Counted from the first letter of the stretch, positions 1 through 9,002 are shown. The stretch is 64,000 bases of DNA from Candidatus Endomicrobium neocapritermitis (GCA_009778325.1 WRJZ01000049.1:41588-105587); one strand, 5' to 3'. Program-made: numbers and translations. The notes: generated by a model from the letters alone, not told the origin.

Positions 1-100
1 TTTTTACGCTTCTGCTGTCATATGAAACGCCGTGAATTTCAGTATTTTCGTCGCCGTAAATCACCGCGTTTTGCAATGCCGGAATATCTTTTAATTTCAT
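1..100 (-). CDS. murE: MurE N-terminus (UDP-MurNAc-tripeptide synthetase), partial
   Basis: Only the first 33 codons are in the window; the gene runs off the left edge. The start is the ATG at 100-98, with an AAGG-type ribosome site about ten bases upstream. The visible peptide opens with MKLKDIP and contains HGVSYDSRSVK, which matches the GVSYDSR motif near the start of MurE enzymes. MurE adds the third amino acid of the peptidoglycan stem peptide in the cytoplasm. It follows ftsI in the same direction, the usual order in division and cell-wall clusters. MurF has a similar N-terminal motif and cannot be fully excluded from so short a piece. Confidence 0.72.
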   Translation of the reverse strand, partial: MKLKDIPALQNAVIYGDENTEIHGVSYDSRSVK

Positions 101-167
101 ATTTTTTTACCTTTTCCAATCTAATTGGGTTTCTTGAAAAACCTCAAAATATAGCATTACTCAAATG

Positions 168-247
168 GTGTCATCCTGAACTTGTTTCAGGATCTCGTCG
201 TTAAAAATATAAACTACTAGACCCTGAAACAAGTTCAGGGTGACACG
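168..247. repeat. Dispersed palindrome, TGTCAT...ATCT type, two inverted copies
   Basis: Two copies of a roughly 28-bp unit face each other across a short AT-rich spacer. Each reads TGTCA, then a CCTGAA...TTCAGG stem, then ATCT or GTCT. The pair sits between murE and ftsI and could fold into a long hairpin. The same end signature recurs at 14193, 44890, 47672, 48096 and 56102. Confidence 0.8.
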
Positions 248-271
248 ACTAGGATTTTTCGAGACATCCAA

Positions 272-1984
272 TTATTTTATTTTATCATTTTTAATAATTT
301 CAGGCTCATCTTTCGGAATATTAAGATATTGAACAGCCCTTTCGGCTATGAGCGCGAAAACCGGAGCAGTCACCGAAGACGCGTAATAACTGCCTTTAGG
401 CTCGTCAATAACAACAAGAACGACAAGTTCCGGATTCATGGCGGGAATCATCCCGCAAAACGAAGTGACATAATGCTTTGTGGAGTATTTGCCCGTCGCT
501 GGATCAATTTTCTGAGCCGTGCCGGTTTTTCCTCCTACGGAATATCCTGGAATTTTTGCGGTTCTGCCTGTGCCTTTATCAACGACATTTTTCAAAAGCG
601 TTTTTACTTTGTCAGCGGTCTCTTCGCTTACGACTCTTCTTATCTCCTTAGATTCAAAAAAAGACATATTTTCGGGACGAGTATTTTCAATATTTTTTAT
701 TATTATAGGCTTCATAAGAACGCCGCCGTTCGCGATTGAAGAAAAAGAGTTGATAAGCTGAATCGCCGTAACGCCTATTCCCTGTCCGAACGATACCGTC
801 GGAAGAGTCATGGAATTCCAATTTTTTTCGTCAAGAAGCAGCCCTTTTGCTTCACCCGGAATATCAATGCCGCTGACAGAATAAAAACCGAATCTTCTTA
901 TGTAATCATAAAAATCTTTACTGCCTAATTTCTGCGCGATTTTGACCATTCCGATATTTGAAGACTGCTCCATAGCTTTGCTCAATGAAGCGTAACCGAT
1001 AATTTTATGATCGTCTCTGATCGTATGATTTCCTATTTTCATCCTGCCGTTTTCAAGATAAAAATTATCTGACATTGTAATTTTGCCGTCGTCAATAGCG
1101 GCCGCGACGGTAACAATTTTAAAAGTTGACCCCGGTTCAAAAATATCGCTTATGGCCGTATTTCTCAACGCGCTGATATTTTTTATTTTATCTTCAAAAT
1201 CAAAATCCGGAAGAGAAACCATCGCCAAAATTTCGCCGTTTTTAGGGTTTTGCACTATGCAAATCGCCTTTTTGGCTTTATATTCCGAAAATGCCTTTCT
1301 AAGCTCCTGTTCCGCTATAAACTGTATATTTTTATCTATCGTAAGAGTTATATCTAGCCCGCGTATTTTAGACGTATCGGTAAGCCTGTCATATATTACT
1401 CTGCCTCTTCCGTCTCTGGACTGCATTGTTTTAACTTGTTCTCCGGACAAATATGAATTGCATACTTTTTCTATTCCTTCAAGGCCGCTTCCGTCCTTTC
1501 CCGTTATTCCCAAAATATGGGCTAAAAGCCTTCCTTCTGGATACTGCCTTATAAATTTATTTTCAAAACCTATCCCTGAGATTTTTTCCGATTTAATTTT
1601 TCTGACGGCACTTTCATCAAGATTAAACGCCGCGGGCACATAAGAAGTATCTCCGAATTCCTGAAGAGATTTTTGCTTAATTACAATACCGTGCGGAGCA
1701 AGTTTTTGTTTAACTTCATTTAAATCTGACATTATTTTCGGATCTAAAAAAAGATTATATCTTCTCACGCTTGTAGCAAGAACTCTGCCTTTCGCGTCAA
1801 GTATATCCCCTCTCTTCGGCATTTCGACATTTTCGCGCCTTACCATCTTTTCAACTTTTTTGTTTATCCTGGCAGACATAAAAACCTGGACGTAGGCAAG
1901 TTTTACAAACAACGCAAAAAAAATGAAAAGTACCGCTATTACCAATACTTTTCTTCTGTTTGCCGGCTTATTATTATTTTTCAT
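272..1984 (-). CDS. ftsI: FtsI/PBP3-type peptidoglycan D,D-transpeptidase
   Basis: Septal penicillin-binding protein that cross-links peptidoglycan in the periplasm; about 570 residues, normal for the family. A short basic cytoplasmic tail is followed by one membrane helix (about residues 12-32) and a PBP dimerisation region. The transpeptidase domain has all three active-site motifs: STFK near 286 (catalytic Ser), SSN near 341 and KTGT near 486. I chose the ATG at 1984 because the slightly longer frame would need a TTG start. It follows ftsL by one base and precedes murE, so this is a dcw-type cluster. No PASTA domain is seen at the C-terminus. A mistaken call as PbpA or an elongation PBP2 is unlikely given the neighbours. 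Confidence 0.93.
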   Translation of the reverse strand: MKNNNKPANRRKVLVIAVLFIFFALFVKLAYVQVFMSARINKKVEKMVRRENVEMPKRGDILDAKGRVLATSVRRYNLFLDPKIMSDLNEVKQKLAPHGIVIKQKSLQEFGDTSYVPAAFNLDESAVRKIKSEKISGIGFENKFIRQYPEGRLLAHILGITGKDGSGLEGIEKVCNSYLSGEQVKTMQSRDGRGRVIYDRLTDTSKIRGLDITLTIDKNIQFIAEQELRKAFSEYKAKKAICIVQNPKNGEILAMVSLPDFDFEDKIKNISALRNTAISDIFEPGSTFKIVTVAAAIDDGKITMSDNFYLENGRMKIGNHTIRDDHKIIGYASLSKAMEQSSNIGMVKIAQKLGSKDFYDYIRRFGFYSVSGIDIPGEAKGLLLDEKNWNSMTLPTVSFGQGIGVTAIQLINSFSSIANGGVLMKPIIIKNIENTRPENMSFFESKEIRRVVSEETADKVKTLLKNVVDKGTGRTAKIPGYSVGGKTGTAQKIDPATGKYSTKHYVTSFCGMIPAMNPELVVLVVIDEPKGSYYASSVTAPVFALIAERAVQYLNIPKDEPEIIKNDKIK

Positions 1985-1985
1985 A

Positions 1986-2237
1986 TTAATCAATATATAC
2001 GATATCTTTTTCCGCGGGTTTGTAAAGATTTTTTTCCCGGGAAATTCTGTCCATTTTTTCCAAAGCCAATATTGAGTTTATTTTAAGGCGCAGACTGTCA
2101 TTTTCAGCGTTTATTCTTTCATATTCATTTTTAAGTTCGCTTACCTTATAGCCAAGCCTCACGGCGGTTGTCTGCTGCCAAAGATATGCAAAAACTCCGA
2201 ATATTATACAGATAACAGCCAGTAAAGGCTTATACAT
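1986..2237 (-). CDS. ftsL: FtsL-like division protein
   Basis: Small bitopic membrane protein of 83 residues. It has one membrane helix at about residues 4-20, then a coiled-coil stretch (YKVSELKNEYERINAENDSL) typical of FtsL/DivIC. FtsL proteins link FtsB and FtsQ to the septal synthase FtsWI. Sequence conservation in this family is poor, so the call rests on size, topology and position between rsmH and ftsI. It overlaps the end of rsmH by eight bases and stops one base before ftsI, implying co-translation. Confidence 0.8.
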   Translation of the reverse strand: MYKPLLAVICIIFGVFAYLWQQTTAVRLGYKVSELKNEYERINAENDSLRLKINSILALEKMDRISREKNLYKPAEKDIVYID

Positions 2238-3105
2238 AAACTCTCTCCGCAGCCCTGATTTTCGCGCTTCTGCTGCGCGGGTTATTTCTCATTTCTTCTT
2301 CCGACGCGGTTATAACTTTTTTTGTAAGTATGTTGTATATACCGTCCGAAGCTTTTTGCCTGAAATCCTGTTTTACCATTCTGTCTTCCAGCGAGTGAAA
2401 ACTTATTATTACCATACGTCCTTTACTATTTAGCAAATCCGGGGCTGAATTCAAAAGCCCTTCAAGATTATCGAGTTCTCCGTTAATAAAAATTCTTAAA
2501 GCCTGAAAAACTTTTGTCGCGGGATTTATCCTGCCTTCCGGCCTTTTGACGGAACACACTATACCCTGCAATTCAACAGACGTATTTATTATTCCTCTTT
2601 TTCTGCGTTCTGTCACGGCTTTTGCAATCTGTCTGGAAAGATGTTCTTCCCCGTATTTATAAAATATGTCCGCAAGTTCTTCCTGGCTGTATTTATTTAT
2701 TATGTCTTTTGCGGTCAGCGTATTTCTTAAATCCATACGCATGTCCAAAGTTTTGGAATTAAAAGAAAATCCCCGCTCCAAATCGTCAAATTGCCTGGAA
2801 GAAACGCCGATATCAGCCAAAATTCCGTCAACTTTTTCTATCCCGACGTTTACCAAAGCAGGCTTTATATTTTTAAAATTATCTCTGACAAATGTCACGC
2901 GGTTATTAAATTCTGCCGAACGCTCTTTAAATCTTTCAAAAGCGTCTCCGTCCCAGTCAAAGGCGATTATTTTTATATTTTTAAATTTTTCAAGCAAATA
3001 AGCGGTATGCCCGCCGCCGCCGAAAGTACAGTCAACGTATAATCCGCCGGGATTGTTTACAAGATATTCAGCTGTCTCTGAAGGCATTACCGAAATGTGA
3101 TACAT
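2230..3105 (-). CDS. rsmH: 16S rRNA (cytosine-1402-N4) methyltransferase RsmH
   Basis: SAM-dependent methyltransferase (MraW) that modifies C1402 of 16S rRNA at the decoding site. The protein opens MYHISVMPSE and carries the SAM-binding motif DCTFGGGGHTAYLL near residue 25, then GVSSRQFDD and a C-terminal HSLEDR motif. The start at 3105 gives the classic N-terminus; the longer frame would begin with TTG and run into the preceding gene. It starts directly after the stop of the TauE-like gene and heads the ftsL-ftsI cluster. mraZ, often upstream of rsmH, is absent here. Confidence 0.95.
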   Translation of the reverse strand: MYHISVMPSETAEYLVNNPGGLYVDCTFGGGGHTAYLLEKFKNIKIIAFDWDGDAFERFKERSAEFNNRVTFVRDNFKNIKPALVNVGIEKVDGILADIGVSSRQFDDLERGFSFNSKTLDMRMDLRNTLTAKDIINKYSQEELADIFYKYGEEHLSRQIAKAVTERRKRGIINTSVELQGIVCSVKRPEGRINPATKVFQALRIFINGELDNLEGLLNSAPDLLNSKGRMVIISFHSLEDRMVKQDFRQKASDGIYNILTKKVITASEEEMRNNPRSRSAKIRAAERVYV

Positions 3106-3106
3106 C

Positions 3107-3460
3107 TTATTTAAAAAATAACATTTTACAGGCAATGATTATCATTAACACCGCAAAACATTTCCTTAATATATTTTCAGACATGGAAGTCGCAAAATAA
3201 GCGCCTATAAATCCGCCCGCTATAAAGCCAATTCCTATAAGCGCTGCAATACCGAGATTTACATGGCCTTTTTTATAATACACAAGCATCGAAAATAAAC
3301 TGAGAGTAATAATAGCAAGAGAAGTGCCCTGAGCCTGATGCTGGTTCATTTTAAGAAATATTATCATAAGCGGTATCAAAATAATACCGCCGCCCACTCC
3401 CATAAGGCCGCTCAGAATTCCGCCTGCCACGCCGATAAATAAACAAGTTAAAATATCCAT
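3107..3460 (-). CDS. Half-size TauE/SafE-family membrane protein
   Basis: A 117-residue, very hydrophobic protein with about four membrane helices. Its N-terminus has the GLMGVGGGIILIP motif, which matches the repeat of TauE/SafE (anion exporter, DUF81) proteins. Usual members are about 250 residues with two such repeats; this one has a single repeat and would need to dimerise. Function in sulfite, sulfonate or other anion transport is inferred from family only. It ends two bases before rsmH and is probably transcribed with it. The upstream side is a heptamer-type hairpin, then rnpB. Confidence 0.7.
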   Translation of the reverse strand: MDILTCLFIGVAGGILSGLMGVGGGIILIPLMIIFLKMNQHQAQGTSLAIITLSLFSMLVYYKKGHVNLGIAALIGIGFIAGGFIGAYFATSMSENILRKCFAVLMIIIACKMLFFK

Positions 3461-3475
3461 AATAATTAGAAGAAT

Positions 3476-3573
3476 AGAAGTTTGGTAGCTCAGAAGCTCG
3501 GAGAAGCTCTGGTCGCTTTGTCTTTATTTTTTGCTGTTGCCGAGCTTCTGAGCTGCCGAGCTTCAAAACTTCT
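3476..3573. repeat. Short-word hairpin element, GAAGCTC word
   Basis: Inverted repeat whose arms are imperfect tandem copies of AGAAGCTCGG-like words. The left arm begins AGAAGTTTGG and the right arm closes with CAAAACTTCT. The centre contains GGTCGCTTTGTCTTT, the shared core of this family. It lies between the 3' end of rnpB and the TauE-like gene. Confidence 0.75.
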
Positions 3574-3595
3574 GCCTTTGTTGTTAATTGCCGTT

Positions 3596-3944
3596 AAACA
3601 GACGGACTATACACCGAATTCTGTCTTTCAAAAAGAAAACTTTTTGAAAGCGCGATCATTTCTCTGCCGCCGGAATTGCTTCCGACGATCAAGCGGCCAT
3701 ACTTCAGCCTTGCTTTCCGGTAAGGATTTAGCCGTTTCACCTTTTGCATTACTGCAAAAGCTTATCCTTTTTCAAGGATACTCCGTCATTTCTGACTGAA
3801 GCGTCTCTGCTCGCACCTCTGTGCTCGCGCACGACAGGGATTACCTGCTACCGTTTTCAGCATACAGAAAACTATATGCTGTTAAAGTTCGGACTTTCCT
3901 CTCCACAAGAATAAAAAGTGAAGCGATCGCGTGTCCGCCTGCTT
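3596..3944 (-). ncRNA. rnpB: RNase P RNA, bacterial type A
   Basis: Catalytic RNA of RNase P, which removes tRNA 5' leaders. The 5' and 3' ends pair in an unbroken 12-bp P1 stem (AAGCAGGCGGAC with GTCCGTCTGTTT, one or two G-U pairs). The strand contains the universal GAGGAAAGTCCG motif near its 5' end. Near the 3' end it contains ACAGAATTCGG followed by TATAG, the conserved P4 partner region. Length about 349 nt, usual for type A. A heptamer hairpin directly precedes its 5' end, so its promoter must lie in or beyond that repeat. Confidence 0.95.
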
Positions 3945-4073
3945 AACGGCAATTAACAATTAACAAATAATAATTAATAATTGTTGTGTTTTCGCATAGC
4001 AAAAACTTATTAATCGGTTTCGCTTTCGCGAAACTCATACATTGTTCATTGTTATTTGTTAATTGTTAATTGC
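3945..4073. repeat. Heptamer hairpin element, AATTAAC word
   Basis: Arms are tandem heptamers (AATTAAC and close variants), inverted around a core with two small palindromes, TTTTCGCATAGCAAAAA and TTTCGCTTTCGCGAAA. It starts AACGGCAATTAAC and ends ATTGTTAATTGC, right after the stop codon of the zinc-ribbon gene. The same palindromic core recurs at 32413 and 34607. Confidence 0.85.
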
Positions 4074-4077
4074 TTTT

Positions 4078-4794
4078 TTAATTGTCTTTTTTTAACAGTA
4101 TTCTCGAACAATTATCGCAAAATACCAATTCACTGCATTTATGAGCTTGATTTATAAGCTGCGGCCTTAAAACCATTCCGCATCCTCCGCAGCTCTCGGC
4201 GTCAACAATGCATATTCCCTGACCGTTGCGACCTTCGCGTATTCTTTCATATTGATCAAGAATATTTTTACTTACTTTATTTTTGTGCTGTTCTCTTTCT
4301 TCTTCAATCTTTTTTATTTCATCCGAAAACTGCCTGACTGAACTTTCTATTTCCGATATTTCACTTGCAGTTTTTTGTTCATAAACTTTTAATTCGGCTT
4401 CGGATTCTTTTACTATTTTACTTTCATTGTCAATTTTATCCATCAACTCCAATATTTCATCTTCTATAACGCTTTTATCGGCTTTCGCTTTTTCAATTTC
4501 AAGCAGCAAAGCTTTATAAGTATCATTCGATTTCACGGAGTTAAGCTCTAAAGAATGTTTTCCTATGGTTTTCTCTTTTGCATCTAAAATCGCTTCTTTT
4601 TCTTTTTTCAGCGAATTCAACGTGACAAAATTCTTCTTTTTTTCCTCTGTTTCCTGCTTTTTTGCCTCTAACTCTTTTTTCTTTTCCTCAATAAGCGCAG
4701 GCGCGCCTTCAATACGGTTTTTAATATTTTCTATTTTTATATCATAATCCTGCAATTCATACAAAAGCTCCAGATCCTGTTTCAAATTTTCCAT
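4078..4794 (-). CDS. C4-type zinc-ribbon coiled-coil protein (DUF164-like)
   Basis: 238 residues. The first 190 or so form a long charged coiled coil rich in Lys and Glu. The last 45 hold a zinc ribbon with CGGCGM and CDNCSR pairs of cysteines. This matches the COG1579/DUF164 family of predicted nucleic-acid-binding proteins, whose role is not well established. It stands alone between a tRNA-Val gene and rnpB, bounded on both sides by hairpin repeats. Confidence 0.8.
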   Translation of the reverse strand: MENLKQDLELLYELQDYDIKIENIKNRIEGAPALIEEKKKELEAKKQETEEKKKNFVTLNSLKKEKEAILDAKEKTIGKHSLELNSVKSNDTYKALLLEIEKAKADKSVIEDEILELMDKIDNESKIVKESEAELKVYEQKTASEISEIESSVRQFSDEIKKIEEEREQHKNKVSKNILDQYERIREGRNGQGICIVDAESCGGCGMVLRPQLINQAHKCSELVFCDNCSRILLKKDN

Positions 4795-4819
4795 TTAAAC
4801 TCCCTTTATCAGAAGCTCA

Positions 4820-4904
4820 GACGCATGGATGCGGGGATGCGTAGAGCAGGTCGTTTTGTCTTTGCCGTTACCATGCATCTATGCCTCCTTGCGTCTATGC
4901 ATCA
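4820..4904. repeat. Short-word hairpin element, GGATGCG word
   Basis: Arms are imperfect tandem GGATGCG-like words and their complement (GCATCTATGCC). The centre carries GGTCGTTTTGTCTTTGCC, the shared core. It lies between the zinc-ribbon gene and tRNA-Val. Confidence 0.7.
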
Positions 4905-4925
4905 TATTCTCTTATTAATTAAATT

Positions 4926-4997
4926 TGGGTATGACAGGGTTTGAACCTGTGACCCTTCGCGTGTGAGGCGAATGCTCTTCCGCTGAGCTACATACCC
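4926..4997 (-). tRNA. tRNA-Val (CAC)
   Basis: Reads GGGTATGTAGCTCAG at the 5' end and closes with CATACCC plus discriminator A, giving a 7-bp acceptor stem. The anticodon loop CTCACAC places CAC at 34-36, reading GUG. T-loop GGTTCAAACC is present. CCA is not encoded. Confidence 0.93.
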
Positions 4998-5124
4998 TAA
5001 ATACCTTACCAAATATTTTTCAAGCATCTTAAACGGCAAACCGGATACTCTTTCGCCAAGCCGGTCACCCGTAACAAATATCGATTATTATTGTTTATTA
5101 TAGCAAGTTTTACAACGCTCATCA

Positions 5125-5153
5125 AATAAAAAAACTCTTGATTTCTCAAGAGT
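5125..5153 (-). terminator. Rho-independent terminator after the CAT tRNA
   Basis: On the minus strand an ACTCTTGA/TCAAGAGT stem with a GAAA loop is followed by a run of seven T. It lies 25 bases past the 3' end of the tRNA at 5178. Confidence 0.85.
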
Positions 5154-5177
5154 ATCTTAACTTTTATTTCTATTATT

Positions 5178-5251
5178 TGGGCCTGGTAGGACTTGAACCT
5201 ACGACCATTCGATTATGAGTCGAGTGCTCTAACCAACTGAGCTACAGGCCC
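5178..5251 (-). tRNA. tRNA with CAT anticodon (tRNA-Ile2 or elongator Met)
   Basis: Full cloverleaf from GGGCCTGTAGCTCAG to CAGGCCC plus A. The anticodon loop is CTCATAA. The GGGCCTGT acceptor and the GACTCATAATC anticodon arm resemble tRNA-Ile2, whose C34 is changed to lysidine, more than the usual elongator Met. The distinction cannot be settled by eye. CCA is not encoded. Confidence 0.88.
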
Positions 5252-5268
5252 GCTGAAAATGTTTGAAA

Positions 5269-5297
5269 ATTATATCTAAAAATCCGCTTCAAGTCAA
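5269..5297 (-). promoter_or_regulatory. Sigma70-type promoter of the CAT tRNA
   Basis: TTGACT and TATAAT separated by exactly 17 bases, with the -10 box 18 bases before the tRNA 5' end. Confidence 0.85.
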
Positions 5298-5353
5298 ATA
5301 AAATTTATCCATTTTATGACTACCGTCATTTTTATTAAAAAAGTTTATTATGA

Positions 5354-5953
5354 TTACTTTCTTGCATTTCTAGAGTTTTCTGTCAACCGCGAACCAGGAC
5401 TTCCTGTATCAGCTAAAACTGATGAATATGCTTTTAGTTTTATATTTTCTTGACGCAACAACCTCATAATAGGTGGCGCTTTATATTCATAAGTAATCTT
5501 AACAGATGATTTATTATCCTCAATAGTTATAAGCTTCTTGGGATTTAAAACTTCCCATACGTTTTCTACTTTGCTAGTTAACTCCCCTATTAGTTTAAAA
5601 GGATTTTTAATTATCTCCATGGTTATAAAATTATCTAAAGTAAAATCTATCGGTTCTTTTAAATCTTTGATGCTAACTGTTACCGTTAACTTCTCTCTAT
5701 CTAAGGTACGTCCTATTGTAAAATTATTGCAAAGATAATTTTTTATTTCAGTTTCTATGTATTGTTTGCTAAAATCCGTATATGCAATCATATCCGTGCC
5801 ATATCTTGCTGCTCCGGAAATCTGCTGCCATGTAAGCATCATGCGCCCAAACCAAATTACAGTAAAAAGAAAAAATACCATCAATGGAGCAATCAATGCC
5901 GCTTCTACAAGAGCCTGCCCATTTTTGTTTTTCAAAAAAATTTTATCAAACAT
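5354..5953 (-). CDS. TadE-like pseudopilin
   Basis: 199 residues. The N-terminus has a short basic leader, then NGQALVEAALIAPLMVFFLF: the G/QxxVE prepilin-type cleavage motif followed by one membrane helix (about residues 12-35). This is the TadE family signature. TadE-like proteins are processed by prepilin peptidase and act with Tad/Flp pilus or adhesion machinery in the envelope. The C-terminal extracytoplasmic part has mixed beta-rich character and no recognised domain. It lies downstream of rfbA on the same strand, near three more proteins with the KGQ motif. No Tad ATPase or platform gene is in the window. Confidence 0.78.
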   Translation of the reverse strand: MFDKIFLKNKNGQALVEAALIAPLMVFFLFTVIWFGRMMLTWQQISGAARYGTDMIAYTDFSKQYIETEIKNYLCNNFTIGRTLDREKLTVTVSIKDLKEPIDFTLDNFITMEIIKNPFKLIGELTSKVENVWEVLNPKKLITIEDNKSSVKITYEYKAPPIMRLLRQENIKLKAYSSVLADTGSPGSRLTENSRNARK

Positions 5954-6014
5954 ATTCGCATACCATTGTCAAAATTTTAAAATAATTATAGTTTTATAAA
6001 ATTTACTTTTACAA

Positions 6015-6905
6015 TCAAAGTAATTCAGATTCACTGTCTCTTGCTATCCTACTTAAATAATCAGCATAATCTTTAGGCAGTCCGGCAGCTAATTTTTGCA
6101 GTTGTTCTTTACCGATATATTTTTTTCTGTACGCAATCTCTTCAAGGCATGAAATCATTGAATTCTGTCTCTCTTCTATTGTTTTAATAAAAAAAGACGA
6201 ATCTAACAAAGAGTCACATGTTCCTGCGTCAAGCCAGGCAAACCCTCTGCCAAGCAGTTCCACCTTTAATTTTCCGGCTTTTAAATAATGCTCGTTTATA
6301 TCCGTAATCTCAATCTCTCCGCGTTTTGAAGGCTTTATATTTTTGGCAATTTTGACAACTTCGTTGTCATAAAAATATAATCCGGTTACAGCCCAGTTTG
6401 ATTTAGGATTTGCCGGCTTTTCTTCTATAGAAACGGGATTATTATTTTTGTCCAGCTCAACGATTCCGTATCTGTTCGGATCTTTTACATAATAAGCGAA
6501 TACCGTTGCTCCGGATTCTTTTGAAACGGCATTAACTAGCGCTTTTGAAAATCCGTGACCATAAAAAATGTTATCACCCAAAATTAAAGCGGCATTATCC
6601 TCACCGATAAATTTTTCGCCTATTATAAATGCTTCCGCAATACCTCTCGGCTGCTCCTGTAAAGCATAACTTATACTGATTCCGTATTTACTGCCATCGC
6701 CAAACAATCTTTCCAACAAAGGAAGCGTTTCATTGTTTGAAATTATCAAAATATCTTTAATCCCGGCAAGCATCAATGCCGACATCGGATAATAAATCAT
6801 CGGTTTATTGTAAACCGGTAAAAGCTGCTTGCTTACAACGCTTGTGATAGGATAAAGTCTTGTAGCTTTTCCGCCCGCTAAAATAATACCTTTAGTTTTT
6901 TTCAT
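6015..6905 (-). CDS. rfbA: Glucose-1-phosphate thymidylyltransferase RfbA/RmlA
   Basis: Makes dTDP-glucose from glucose-1-phosphate and dTTP, the first step to dTDP-rhamnose and related sugars; cytoplasmic. 296 residues, the usual size. The nucleotide-binding motif [11 protein letters not shown] is near residue 12, then [24 protein letters not shown] near 112 and [20 protein letters not shown] near 160-180. The other rml genes (rfbB, C, D) are not in the window. It sits between two Tad-like genes on the same strand, so pilin glycosylation is possible but unproven. Confidence 0.94.
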   Translation of the reverse strand: MKKTKGIILAGGKATRLYPITSVVSKQLLPVYNKPMIYYPMSALMLAGIKDILIISNNETLPLLERLFGDGSKYGISISYALQEQPRGIAEAFIIGEKFIGEDNAALILGDNIFYGHGFSKALVNAVSKESGATVFAYYVKDPNRYGIVELDKNNNPVSIEEKPANPKSNWAVTGLYFYDNEVVKIAKNIKPSKRGEIEITDINEHYLKAGKLKVELLGRGFAWLDAGTCDSLLDSSFFIKTIEERQNSMISCLEEIAYRKKYIGKEQLQKLAAGLPKDYADYLSRIARDSESELL

Positions 6906-6930
6906 TCATAAATTCCTTATATTCATATAT

Positions 6931-8235
6931 TTATCCGCCATCTCTCTCATCGACAGCCTGATCCGGTGTATTTTCTTCTTCACCCTCCGAAGTATGATAA
7001 GGCACTAAATGCGCCGCCCACCCGCCTTTTTTGGCTTTTAAATAATTATTCATAGGGGAATCTTCGCGACCTTCTTTACATGCATGCCACATTCTCCAAT
7101 ATGCAGCTTTGCAATATGCGGTCATGGCAGCGGCAGCAACTGTTCCAATCGGATGACCAAGTTCTTCTACTATTTGCGCATCAAGTAATATAATTTGAGC
7201 CCCCGTCACACCAAATAAAATTAATTCTATGCCAGTAGGCCAAACGCCATTTTCAGTGAATGTTCCAAGCTTGTTACTTTCATTTTTAGGAAACATTGTA
7301 CCTTTTGTATTATAAATTGCCGCTGCCGAAAAAGATGTCAATGATGGATATGATATGCCTAACCATCTCGAAAAAATAGGAATATTTTTATTATTTTCTC
7401 TTTTACTGATTATAACAGACGTTTTCTGATTGTAAAATTTTTCTTCATCAATTATATACCATGAATATGGAACTGTTGAGTGAGTAGAAGACTCTGTATA
7501 GTCTGCTGTATTAATTCCCAGTTTCTCCACAATTTTATCAAAAGCCGAATCTATCGAGTCAGCAAATAGTCCTAAAATCCAACCTAGCCAAGGATGTTTT
7601 TTTATCTCTTCAAACATGAATCTTTTAAACTCCAGAAACGGTATCGTTGTGTAAACATAATGAACCTCTCCTGCTGTAACATTTTCTGTACTCTTATATC
7701 TTATCTCCTTCATATTCCGTTTAAGCCCAAAATGCTCTTCCGCAGTTTTAACGCTTGGTTTTTTTACCGGAGTCGGAAGTATTATGGGTGTATACCCTTT
7801 ACTTACAAGATCTGCATAAGTTGAATACACATACACAAGATGTTCTACCATTGCTATTTCTTGTACTTCCTGAATTTTTTTTACAATACTTTTTAGTGTA
7901 GCAACATCACCTGAACGAGATCCGTTTATGCCTTTTTTGCTATCTCCGTAATAATAAGCCGCAACCATATCCGTGTCATATGTGCGCATTTGCACAAACT
8001 CGCCTCTGGTTCCCAACGAAAGAGTTGCTCCTATAAGATAATTACATGTTCCTACGAAGTTCATTATTCTGGCTTTATGAGTCGCAATAGAAAGAGCTGT
8101 ATTATCTGCCAAACTTTGCATATTCATTCTGTCTCTTATAAGTTTTGCAATGTTCAGCATCATTGCCCAACTTATAACAAGAATCGTTGTAAATATTAGA
8201 AAATAATATAATGTCTGCCCTTTATTATTTTTCAT
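6931..8235 (-). CDS. TadG-like pilus-assembly protein
   Basis: 434 residues. It opens MKNNKGQTLYYFLIF, then one membrane helix (about 8-28), then SLADNTALSIATHKA. The first 50 residues match the N-terminal region of putative Flp pilus-assembly TadG proteins, where the helix is followed by a conserved ADxAALAAA-like stretch. The remaining 380 residues are extracytoplasmic and unrecognised; there is another hydrophobic stretch near residue 350. No von Willebrand A motif, usual in long TadG proteins, is visible. It follows the TadE-like gene at 8238 by two bases and is surely in one operon with it. Confidence 0.65.
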   Translation of the reverse strand: MKNNKGQTLYYFLIFTTILVISWAMMLNIAKLIRDRMNMQSLADNTALSIATHKARIMNFVGTCNYLIGATLSLGTRGEFVQMRTYDTDMVAAYYYGDSKKGINGSRSGDVATLKSIVKKIQEVQEIAMVEHLVYVYSTYADLVSKGYTPIILPTPVKKPSVKTAEEHFGLKRNMKEIRYKSTENVTAGEVHYVYTTIPFLEFKRFMFEEIKKHPWLGWILGLFADSIDSAFDKIVEKLGINTADYTESSTHSTVPYSWYIIDEEKFYNQKTSVIISKRENNKNIPIFSRWLGISYPSLTSFSAAAIYNTKGTMFPKNESNKLGTFTENGVWPTGIELILFGVTGAQIILLDAQIVEELGHPIGTVAAAAMTAYCKAAYWRMWHACKEGREDSPMNNYLKAKKGGWAAHLVPYHTSEGEEENTPDQAVDERDGG

Positions 8236-8237
8236 TT

Positions 8238-9002
8238 TTAACTTCCAAAAAATTTATTCATAAGACTTTTCGCATCGTAATTTTTAAATTTTTTTGCTTC
8301 CGGATATGCCTTTTCATAATATGTCTGATCAGGAGAAACCATCATTCTGCCTCTGGCTGACTGATATCTCCTATTGCCACCTATCTTCCATATTTTTCTA
8401 TCCATAAATAATGTATTTTTATCATTCTCGGAAGTTCCTCTAGCATTAGAAGTCCTCCTTGCAACCAATGTTCCGAACATAACTCGCGTGTAATAGTAGA
8501 TTTTTACGGTTCTTTTTGATACGGCGCTGCCTGATGCGTTGCCTGAATAGTCATAAGTATGTTTTTGCACTTGAGAAGAATATTTAGGCCATATTGTAAC
8601 ACTCTTGTCTTTTTCTTCTCCTGTTGACTCAGCTTCTTCTTCAGAGTCTCGATTCTGGTTATTTGAATTATTATTACTCCATCTTAGATAATACTCTTCA
8701 ACTGTTTTTTTATTTGAAAAATTAAAACTTCTACTTGTGATTTCCTCAGACCAACCGCTTGTTTTTGAAAATCCATAATAATAATACTCAAAATAATGTT
8801 TGACTCTTTCTGTAGCTTCTTCCAAGCGTTTTGTATTCTCTGTCACAACCGCGGAACGAACTGCGACAAAAGCCGCTTCATTCGCAGTCATATCATCAAC
8901 AACCATTATACATATCTGTAAAAAAGCAAACATAATTATAGTTGTAAAAAAAACTACAAATAATGCTTCTACCATTGTTTGCCCTTTACTATTTTTTTTC
9001 AT
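8238..9002 (-). CDS. TadE-like pseudopilin, large
   Basis: 254 residues, starting MKKNSKGQTMVEALFVVFF: a G/QxxVE-type prepilin cleavage motif, then one membrane helix (about 10-32). The segment EAAFVAVRSAVV matches the TadE pattern after the helix. The rest is hydrophilic, rich in Ser, Asn and Tyr (poly-Tyr near residue 72), and likely outside the inner membrane. It overlaps the small pseudopilin gene by four bases. Function in a Tad-like fibre or adhesin is inferred from family and neighbours. Confidence 0.72.
   Translation of the reverse strand: MKKNSKGQTMVEALFVVFFTTIIMFAFLQICIMVVDDMTANEAAFVAVRSAVVTENTKRLEEATERVKHYFEYYYYGFSKTSGWSEEITSRSFNFSNKKTVEEYYLRWSNNNSNNQNRDSEEEAESTGEEKDKSVTIWPKYSSQVQKHTYDYSGNASGSAVSKRTVKIYYYTRVMFGTLVARRTSNARGTSENDKNTLFMDRKIWKIGGNRRYQSARGRMMVSPDQTYYEKAYPEAKKFKNYDAKSLMNKFFGS

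Noticed and set aside
22..204. Plus-strand open frame at the left edge
   Set aside because: The minus strand encodes a MurE N-terminus with a ribosome site, and the rest is a palindromic repeat.
3482..3799. Plus-strand open frame of 105 codons
   Set aside because: It runs through a hairpin repeat and the RNase P RNA, which has all key conserved motifs on the minus strand.
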